DNA of 64,000 bases from Phaeobacter sp. G2 (lineage in GTDB: Bacteria; Pseudomonadota; Alphaproteobacteria; Rhodobacterales; Rhodobacteraceae). The notes below the pieces were generated by a model, which was not told the origin of the DNA, did no database searches, and saw nothing but the letters and a program-made list of their open reading frames with translations. Positions within the stretch are counted from its first letter, which is position 1; each line of letters opens with the position of its first letter. Shown here one piece after another: positions 58,255 to 64,000 of the stretch. The stretch lies in NCBI GenBank assembly GCA_025163595.1, contig CP104100.1, positions 2,542,001 to 2,606,000 of the forward strand, read 5' to 3'. Position numbers and translations under genes: made by a program.

Positions 58255-59187
58255 TTACCCTACGGGCTCTGTGACGGGTATGCCAAGAGCGGTGTAGCGG
58301 TTTAGGACCGCGATGCGGACTTGGATTTCCGCTACCTGCCGGTCGAAGTCCCAGGCCATCAGCGATTGGCCGAGCAGCTTCACACAGTGCATCTTGGTTT
58401 CAACGCGGCTTCGGCGGTGGTATCCGCTCCATCGTCGCCACAGCGCGCGCCCTAGGTATCGTGAGGCATTGACCGCTTCGTTTCTTGCGATGGCTCCGGC
58501 GCTTGTGGGTTTCCACGGTTTGGCGTTCTTGCGCGGCGGAATGACTGCATGAGCGCCCCGTGCTGCAATCACGTCATGGCATCTGCGCGTGTCGTAGGCA
58601 CCATCGGCGGTCACTGACCCAAGGTCCTGATCTGGTGGGATTTGGTTGAGCAGTTCAGGCAACATGGGCGCATCACCGATGTTGCTGGTGGTGACCTCTA
58701 CCGCGCGAACCTCCAGCGTTTCCTCATCAATCCCGATATGTATCTTGCGCCAAATACGTCGCTTGGGGCCGCCATGCTTGCGGGCGTTCCATTCACCTTC
58801 GCCCTCTGCCTTGATGCCTGTGCTATCGATCAGAAGGTTCAGTGGGCCAGTCCCACCGAAATACGGCAAGCTCACGTTCAGCGTCTTCTGGCGGCGCCAC
58901 AGCGTACTGAAATCGGGCACGGACCAATCCAGTCCGACCAGCCGCAACAGACTCTCAACGAACCCAGCCGTCTGCCTCAGTGGCATACCGAAAAGGACTT
59001 TCATGGTCAGACAGGTCTGGATCGCGGCATCGCTGAACTTGCATTGACGACCGCGCCTGCCGGTCGGTGGCGGTGTCCAAACCATCTCGGGATCAAACCA
59101 GATCGCCAACGATCCACGCTGCTTCAGCGCGTCATTGGAAGACGACCAATTCGTGGTCTTATACTTCGTAGGGGCCCAACTGCTCAT
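58255..59187 (-). CDS. IS5-family transposase
   Basis: This 310-residue DDE transposase has an N-terminal helix-turn-helix part (CKFSDAAIQTCLTMKVLFG), the first catalytic Asp in LLIDSTGIKAEGEGEW, the second in SVTADGAYDTRRCHD, and the Glu in the RRSRVETKMHCVKLLG signature (Y-R-E-like). Frame and length are intact, so it may be active. It shares strong similarity with the decayed copy at 61546. Confidence 0.93.
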   Translation of the reverse strand: MSSWAPTKYKTTNWSSSNDALKQRGSLAIWFDPEMVWTPPPTGRRGRQCKFSDAAIQTCLTMKVLFGMPLRQTAGFVESLLRLVGLDWSVPDFSTLWRRQKTLNVSLPYFGGTGPLNLLIDSTGIKAEGEGEWNARKHGGPKRRIWRKIHIGIDEETLEVRAVEVTTSNIGDAPMLPELLNQIPPDQDLGSVTADGAYDTRRCHDVIAARGAHAVIPPRKNAKPWKPTSAGAIARNEAVNASRYLGRALWRRWSGYHRRSRVETKMHCVKLLGQSLMAWDFDRQVAEIQVRIAVLNRYTALGIPVTEPVG

Positions 59188-59228
59188 GCATCCCAGCTAT
59201 CACGCTGGATTCATACAGTGAATCCCCG

Positions 59229-59603
59229 TCACGATTTGTGCAACAAAGCCCCCCCGCGCCCAACCAACTTATATTCCATGAGATCTTTCATGGTGGCCCA
59301 ACTGCTGGAGCCAAAGGTGGTCACGCGAGAAGAACTGTCCGTGTCTTCATCACTCGTTTTGTTGCTGCGCATGGCAAAAATCGCAGCTACAAAAAATCCA
59401 ATGGGGGCGAGGGTGCTGGCAAGGATCAGCCCACCATCATGGTCCATCAAGAGCGCGCAGCCGACGGCGATAATCGCAATCACATAGCCCGCGATAGCAC
59501 GAAGTTCACGACCTTTGGGTGAGACAAGCCATCCGATGGCGTAACCAAGGGCAATAGGAACACCGAGGATCAGCGCCCTCAATAAGAATTCTTCAAAATC
59601 CAT
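59229..59603 (-). CDS. Small membrane protein truncated by the IS
   Basis: This 124-residue protein has three hydrophobic segments (about 7–26, 38–52 and 58–78) and a Ser/Asp-rich tail. The last seven residues (ALLHKS plus flank) are encoded by the IS end, so the original C-terminus is lost. I do not recognise the family. It lies 12 bases downstream of the relaxase gene on the same strand and was probably the last gene of the mobilisation operon. Confidence 0.6.
   Translation of the reverse strand: MDFEEFLLRALILGVPIALGYAIGWLVSPKGRELRAIAGYVIAIIAVGCALLMDHDGGLILASTLAPIGFFVAAIFAMRSNKTSDEDTDSSSRVTTFGSSSWATMKDLMEYKLVGRGGALLHKS
59233..59250 (-). repeat. Right terminal inverted repeat of the IS
   Basis: 18 bases, perfect complement of 58201–58218. 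Confidence 0.93.
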
Positions 59604-59615
59604 AATGTCATCCTG

Positions 59616-60884
59616 CTAAGGGGTGGGTTTTATACGTCGTGTTTTGTTCTGTGATTGGATGGCTGCCTCGGTATCTTTGAGTTTCCGAGCGCTTGAAATC
59701 AGATGGGCAAACAAGGAGCGCTGCTCTTGTTGTGTTCGCCGCAAGCGACGAAAGCCCTGCTGCAAGGATTGCCGCTCTTTCATCTGTTCCTTGACCATGA
59801 AATCGCGTTGGTCTTGGTCTCGCTTGGCGGCAAGCCGTGCTTCTCGTTCATTTTGCAAGCGAATGGATTTGTTCTTGCCCGAAAGGCCATCAAACAATCC
59901 GCGCAAACCCTTGTTCAAACGGCTGGAACGCTCTTTGGTTTCCTCAGCCCAGCGTTTGGATTGCCCATCCTTGAGCTTCAGCCGCTCAGATTTATGGGAT
60001 GTTTTCATGGCCTGATGTTCCGCGCGCAGCGGTTTGAATTCTTGCGCCTGTCGTTCTTTGACCTGAGCGATATATTCACGCATCTGCCCTGAAACACGAG
60101 AGCGGATAGAGCTGCGCGTTTCATCAACTGATGACAGATCTTCAGGAGAACCTAGCTTGGCTTTCACATCCTTGGACTTGAGGCCTGTCCATTTGGGGAT
60201 GGCGTAAACATTGCCATCGACATCCAAGGCGACGAACCCACGACGATCACCACGGGCGAGGAAGTACCCACGATCTTCAAGAGCATTTTTGAAGCCGATC
60301 TGGCTGTCACAGCGTTCCCATGAGTGCTGGAAGGCTTGTTTGATTTCACGGGGATCGACACCTTGGCGTTTGGCTTGTTGCCATTCTTCCAGTGTGAAGT
60401 TCAGTGGAGATTTGTTGCCGTAGGTTGCCAACCCGTCATGCAGCACCCAGCCATGATCCAAAAACAGATCGCGTGAGCAGTCCCGCAGCTTGTTCTTGAA
60501 GTGAGGAAGGTTGATGGCCTTCATCTCATCCACGTCAATGCGCGACCACACCACATGGGCATGACGACGGCCTTCTTTTTCATGCACCACAACAGCGCGG
60601 GGCTGACCATCCAGCCCCAGTGCTTGTTCTGCACGATCTGCGGCCTCAAGAAATTCGTCTTCGGTGGCAATGTGATCTGTGGGTGGGTTTAAACTCAAAG
60701 AGAACATGAACTGCTTACAACGGGTGGCTTTGGAAATTGCGTAGGTTTCAGCCAACGCATCATCAAGTTGATTAGTTGAAAATCCTCGCAACCCTAAACA
60801 GGTGACATGATCGTTGTCACGTTCATTCATAAGGTGATTTGCCAACGCCTTTGCGCCTGCACGTTGTGAACCTTTGAGGATCAT
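59616..60884 (-). CDS. Relaxase / mobilisation nuclease
   Basis: This 422-residue protein has an N-terminal relaxase domain with AVVVHEKEGRRHAHVVWSRID, which carries the metal-binding His-x-His motif, and KGSQRAGAKALANHLMNERD at the start. A long Lys/Arg/Gln-rich coiled region follows (about 265–420). It would nick the transfer origin of a mobilisable element. ATG 60884 overlaps the stop of the MobC gene (ATGA). A type IV secretion system is not in the window, so transfer would need a helper. Confidence 0.88.
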   Translation of the reverse strand: MILKGSQRAGAKALANHLMNERDNDHVTCLGLRGFSTNQLDDALAETYAISKATRCKQFMFSLSLNPPTDHIATEDEFLEAADRAEQALGLDGQPRAVVVHEKEGRRHAHVVWSRIDVDEMKAINLPHFKNKLRDCSRDLFLDHGWVLHDGLATYGNKSPLNFTLEEWQQAKRQGVDPREIKQAFQHSWERCDSQIGFKNALEDRGYFLARGDRRGFVALDVDGNVYAIPKWTGLKSKDVKAKLGSPEDLSSVDETRSSIRSRVSGQMREYIAQVKERQAQEFKPLRAEHQAMKTSHKSERLKLKDGQSKRWAEETKERSSRLNKGLRGLFDGLSGKNKSIRLQNEREARLAAKRDQDQRDFMVKEQMKERQSLQQGFRRLRRTQQEQRSLFAHLISSARKLKDTEAAIQSQNKTRRIKPTP

Positions 60885-61261
60885 GACTTCCCCCCCAAGG
60901 CTTCCATCAGCTTTGCCCGCATCCATGCCACTTCAGCCACAGCGCGTTTGAGGTCGTCTTCCAGTTCAGGATCAACAACCAACGTGCCGAGGTTAAGATG
61001 TTTAGCGATCTGGTTGAGGTTTTTGGCGTGCCGTGTTTGGCCGAGGCGTGCCAGCACTTCTGCAAGCAACTGTTGCTCCGCAACAGGTGGTTTCCGCCGA
61101 CTGCGATATTTAAGAGCTTCGTCGGCCAAAACCACGGACTTGATATACGACGCCAACGGCATCGCCCCAGCCTGAGCTTCAAGCTTCTGGCGCTCCTCTG
61201 GCGTAAGGCGGAGGGAAAACGGTGCAGGACGAGGTAGTTTTTGAGCAATGTGCAGGGTCAT
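60881..61261 (-). CDS. MobC-type relaxosome accessory protein
   Basis: This 126-residue protein starts like ribbon-helix-helix proteins (PAPFSLRLTPEERQKLEAQAG) and continues with ARLGQTRHAKNLNQIAKHLNLGTL, the MobC motif. It helps the relaxase open the origin of transfer, which should be just upstream (61262–61490) if present. It is translationally coupled to the relaxase and, by a four-base overlap, to a small upstream frame. Confidence 0.88.
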   Translation of the reverse strand: MTLHIAQKLPRPAPFSLRLTPEERQKLEAQAGAMPLASYIKSVVLADEALKYRSRRKPPVAEQQLLAEVLARLGQTRHAKNLNQIAKHLNLGTLVVDPELEDDLKRAVAEVAWMRAKLMEALGGKS

Positions 61262-61410
61262 GGCTTTGGCCCCCGCAACTCATATTTGTGGTCTTTGAGA
61301 ACATCATTCCATCGCTCCAGTTCTTCAAAGACAGCCTCGAAGTCAGGCGCCGAAATATCCCCAAACCCGCAGGAAAGCTGGTTCGAACCTACTCTTTCCT
61401 TGCGCGCCAG
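61258..61410 (-). CDS. Small ORF upstream of mobC, 5' end broken or non-ATG start
   Basis: An open frame of 50 codons ends APDFEAVFEELERWNDVLKDH and KYELRGPKP, with the TGA overlapping the mobC start (ATGA), which suggests real translation. No ATG, GTG or TTG start exists; CTG at 61410 is the best candidate, or the 5' part was lost. Product unknown. Confidence 0.4.
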   Translation of the reverse strand: MARKERVGSNQLSCGFGDISAPDFEAVFEELERWNDVLKDHKYELRGPKP

Positions 61411-61417
61411 AATTCAT

Positions 61418-61448
61418 AAGGCTCGACGTGTTTTTCGTCGGGCCTTTT
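61418..61448 (+). terminator. Plus-strand terminator without a gene before it
   Basis: AAGGCTCGACG (61418–61428) and CGTCGGGCCTT (61436–61446) form an 11-base stem followed by TT and, after CAC, by TTTTTTT. No plus-strand gene precedes it within the mobilisation region; the nearest upstream plus gene is the tRNA-Arg 3.6 kb away. Confidence 0.55.
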
Positions 61449-61491
61449 CACTTTTTTTGATATAGTTTCAATCACATAACCGGTCTCCCTA

Positions 61492-62602
61492 GGCTTTGCT
61501 GCGCAAATCGTCTGAAGGACAGCCTCCCCCTTTCCCCGGACGGAGTTATCCTGCGGGCTCTGTGACAGGTTTGCCAAGAGCGGTGTAGTGGTTCAAGACG
61601 GCGATCCGGATTTGGATCTCAGCGACCTGTCGGTCGAAGTCTCGGACCATCAAGGATTGGCCCAATTGCTTCACACAGTGCATCTTGGTCTCGACGCGGC
61701 TCCTGCGGTGATATCCGCTGCATCGCTTCCAAATGGTTCGATCGAGGTAGCGCGAGGCATCCACTGCATCGTTCCGAGCGATGGCTCCGGCCGTGGTGGG
61801 TTTCCACGGCTTGGCGTTCTTGCATGGCGGTATGACAGCATGGGCACCACGAGCGGCAATCGCGTCATGGCATTTGCGCGCGTCATATGCCCCGTCTGCG
61901 GTCACTGACCCCACGTCCGGATCGGGTTGGATTTGGTTGAGAAGATCAGGCAGCATTGGAGCGTCGCCAATACTGCTGGTCGTGACCTCCACGGCTCACA
62001 CTTCCAGCGTTTCTTCGTCAATTCCGATATCTATCTTGCGCCAGAGCAGACGTTTTGGACCACGATGCTTGCGAGCATTCCACTCGCCTTCGCCTTCGGC
62101 CTTGATCCCCGTGCTGTCGACAAGGAGGTTCCGTGGGCCCTTGCTACCACAATAAGGCCGGTTCACGTTCAGTGTCTTTTGACGTGGGCTCAATGTGCTG
62201 AAATCCAGCGCAGACCAATCCAGACCCGCCAAACGCAACAGGCTCTGAACGTCCCCCCCCGTTGGCCAGTGGGCTCGAACCAGTGGTGCCTTCTTATCGT
62301 TGCAAACAGAACTGCCTTGAATGAATTTGAAAACCAAGTAGGGTCGATCACGGTTCGCACAGGTACAAGTCTGCCCGACCGCATTTCGAGAACAGTTGGA
62401 AGTGAGAGTGCAGTTGTATCTGGCGCAGGGTGAAAACGTGCCCCTGATCGTGCATGTACCGGCAGATCGTGGGAAGCGGTGGGGGAAGCAGCAAGCAGGA
62501 CAGTCGTGCGGTACCTTGGCTATTGCCTGGTACTGAGGCCGCAGAACAAGTCCCTTCAGAGAAATGGGAGATGTCTCAGGTACTGATTTGTGCAACAAGG
62601 CC
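61492..62602. mobile_element. Decayed IS5-like element, second copy, with foreign block
   Basis: Imperfect ends GGCTTTGCTGCGCAAATC (61492–61509) and the complement of GGCCTTGTTGCACAAATC (62585–62602) enclose 1,111 bases. The left two thirds match the intact IS at 58201. The segment of about 62275–62570 does not match it and replaces the transposase N-terminus. The flanks show no target duplication. Confidence 0.75.
61546..62270 (-). pseudogene. Inactivated IS5 transposase remnant
   Basis: Compared with the intact transposase at 58255, the region encodes LLRLAGLDWSALDFSTL through KPVTEPAG. An in-frame TGA (61993–61995) replaces the Arg codon of the ETLEVRAVEV segment, and the N-terminal 70 or so codons are lost. 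It therefore cannot make a full transposase; it could still be moved in trans if its ends are recognised. Confidence 0.8.
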
Positions 62603-62794
62603 GTATGCTCGGCGCATTTATGCAGGGGAATCTTTTAATTTTGGCCTCCAGCCTTGTCAGCTCAGATCCGCGCAGTGAAGTCACTGATGAGGGTACTCTC
62701 TAGAGCACGATTGTAGCCAAACTTGTGATGTCGCACCGTCAAATCACGTCAAAAAGACCCCCAGGGTAATGGAAGTAACTCGAAACCTAATTCA

Positions 62795-64000
62795 ATGCCG
62801 TTTAAAGAAATAATAAAGTCTCAAACTCTGTCGGCACGTTTTTTGCGCAGCTCGGCTTGGTCGATAATAGGGTATGGCGGTGGTCAAGTTATCCGCTTCG
62901 CATCCAATCTCGTATTGACGAGAATCCTGTTCCCAGAAGATTTTGGTCTTATGGCGCTGGTGACCGTGTTCCTGGTCGGCCTCATGATGATCTCAGATGT
63001 GGGATTGTCTCCCTCTATTCAGCAGAGTTCTCGCGGCGATGACCCGGTATTTCTAGATACCGCTTGGACAATTCAAATTTTGCGCGGCCTGTTGCTTTGG
63101 GGGGCATGCTTTGTAATTGCCCCATTGGGAGCAAGGTTTTACGATTCAGAACATCTTTCTTTGATGTTACCTGTCGCTGGAATATCCTTACTTGTCGCTG
63201 GTTTCACTCCAACTCGAGTTGAGACTGCAAACAGACATCTGAAAATTGGCGTGGTGACATCCTTAGATATAGCAGCGCAATTCCTTGCGTTCGTTGCCAA
63301 TGTGGCGTTGGCATTAATACTGCAATCTGTTTGGGCGCTGGTCATTGGTACGGTTATTGGTGCAGGTGTGAGGCTGTTCTTCATGGTAGCTTTCCTGCCG
63401 GGCCACAAGAACAGAATTAGATGGGAATCAAGCACTGCCACTGAGATTGTTACTTTTGGTCGGTGGATTTTTCTCAGTACGGTATGTGGTTTTTTGCTGG
63501 TGCAGTCGGATAAAGCCATACTTGGGAAGTACATCGATTTGTATCAGCTCGGAATTTACAATATAGGATTTTTTCTAGCTTCCGTGCCACAGGCAATGGC
63601 TGCAAGTTTGATGTCACGCATCTTGATTCCTATTCACCGCGAGTGGAATCCACGTTTTTCTCATGAAAATTACACGCGGCTTAGAAAGACCCGTTTTGTC
63701 CTCACTTTTGTAACTTTGTCTCTCCAATGCGTGTTGGCCTGGTCTGGCATCTGGGTCGTGGATATATTGTATTCAGATCAATACTCTGCTGCCGGAGGTG
63801 TTCTCGTAGCAATCGCATGCATGAATACCCCTTACCTTACAGGTATGACATACGATTACGCCGCACTTGCAGCGGGCGACTCTAAGGGAATGTTCTTTCT
63901 TCAGTTAATGAAAACAATCCTTCAGCTAACTCTTTTTTCAATTGGATTTTTCTCATTTGGTCTTGTTGGCGCGCTAGCTGGCGTGTGGCTGTCGCAGCTC
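62795..64000 (+). CDS. Oligosaccharide flippase-like membrane protein (3' end outside the window)
   Basis: The frame runs open from ATG 62795 to the last base (402 codons). It begins MPFKEIIKSQTLSARFLRSS and has repeated hydrophobic segments, with WSIIGYGGGQVIRFASNLVLTR and LFPEDFGLMALVTVF, the pattern of Wzx/RfbX-type polysaccharide flippases of the MOP superfamily. It would move lipid-linked repeat units across the inner membrane for exopolysaccharide or O-antigen. Base composition is clearly lower in GC than the core genes. The ribosome-binding site is weak. An exopolysaccharide cluster probably continues to the right. Confidence 0.85.
   Translation, partial: MPFKEIIKSQTLSARFLRSSAWSIIGYGGGQVIRFASNLVLTRILFPEDFGLMALVTVFLVGLMMISDVGLSPSIQQSSRGDDPVFLDTAWTIQILRGLLLWGACFVIAPLGARFYDSEHLSLMLPVAGISLLVAGFTPTRVETANRHLKIGVVTSLDIAAQFLAFVANVALALILQSVWALVIGTVIGAGVRLFFMVAFLPGHKNRIRWESSTATEIVTFGRWIFLSTVCGFLLVQSDKAILGKYIDLYQLGIYNIGFFLASVPQAMAASLMSRILIPIHREWNPRFSHENYTRLRKTRFVLTFVTLSLQCVLAWSGIWVVDILYSDQYSAAGGVLVAIACMNTPYLTGMTYDYAALAAGDSKGMFFLQLMKTILQLTLFSIGFFSFGLVGALAGVWLSQL

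Larger units (their letters stand above)
58201..59250. mobile_element. IS5-family (IS903-like) insertion sequence, intact
   Basis: A 1,050-base element has perfect 18-base terminal inverted repeats: GGCTTTGTTGCACAAATC (58201–58218) and its complement (59233–59250). The ends match the IS903 type, which makes 9-base target duplications, but the flanks (GGTCGATAT on the left, CCCCCGCGC on the right) do not match. One complete transposase is inside. Confidence 0.92.

Noticed and set aside
61389-61577. Minus-strand frame of 62 codons next to the decayed IS
   Set aside because: Its first half is IS end sequence and its second half is the antisense of a terminator hairpin; no ribosome-binding site is present.

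Overview
The window looks like a chromosomal segment of a Roseobacter-group alphaproteobacterium (Rhodobacteraceae). The evidence is the gene order rpmA–GNAT–obgE–proB–proA, the ornithine-lipid pair olsB–olsA, the CtrA-pathway phosphotransferase ChpT, a class II DAHP synthase, long alphaproteobacterial forms of PstA and PstC, and moderately high GC with frequent Ala/Gly codons. Genus cannot be fixed from the sequence alone.

Layout. 1–9.2 kb is housekeeping: ribosomal protein L27 (cut by the left edge), a GNAT enzyme, Obg GTPase, proline synthesis (proB, proA), chpT with a divergent DUF3553 gene, olsB–olsA, then rpsB–tsf. 9.2–12 kb holds a structured intergenic stretch, a LuxR-type regulator translationally coupled to a type II dehydroquinase, and a quinone-oxidoreductase-like enzyme. 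12.2–23.1 kb is a large acyl-CoA catabolism block in two transcription units. The first is two acyl-CoA dehydrogenases, an SDR, a nitronate-monooxygenase-like flavoenzyme, a histidine phosphatase and an APH-type kinase. The second, after a terminator, is a crotonase, a serine hydrolase, an acetoacetate–CoA-ligase-like enzyme and a TesB thioesterase. The combination resembles 4-hydroxyacyl-CoA catabolism through a phosphorylated intermediate (lva genes, ACAD10/ACAD11). 23–29.4 kb has an SDR, a VOC protein, a SulP transporter, and glutaryl-CoA dehydrogenase with a divergent LysR regulator. 29.4–37.1 kb is the phosphate regulon in the order phoR, pstS, pstC, pstA, pstB, phoU, phoB on the minus strand, with a clear Pho box before pstS. 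37.2–42 kb has yicC–gmk–gamma carbonic anhydrase, a PAS protein and class II DAHP synthase.

42–49.4 kb carries a GlxA-type regulator and a branched-chain-amino-acid-type ABC transporter. That operon is interrupted by a small cysteine-containing secreted protein gene of different base composition. A DUF853 ATPase follows. The 0.6 kb gap at 50987–51615 holds two tandem promoter–hairpin–terminator units that look like small RNAs. Then come an IalB-family protein and an envelope operon on the minus strand: L,D-transpeptidase, lpxD, a dedicated acyl carrier protein and a ketoacyl-ACP synthase. A Tat-exported DUF882 peptidase diverges from it.

From the tRNA-Arg(CCG) gene at 57.75 kb onward the DNA is accessory. 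It has a serine-recombinase C-terminus whose frame runs into the tRNA, an IS5/IS903-type element with perfect 18-bp ends, a truncated membrane protein, a MobC–relaxase mobilisation module, a decayed second IS5-like copy carrying a foreign block, and finally the first 402 codons of an oligosaccharide flippase running off the right edge. No CRISPR array, rRNA or complete prophage was seen.
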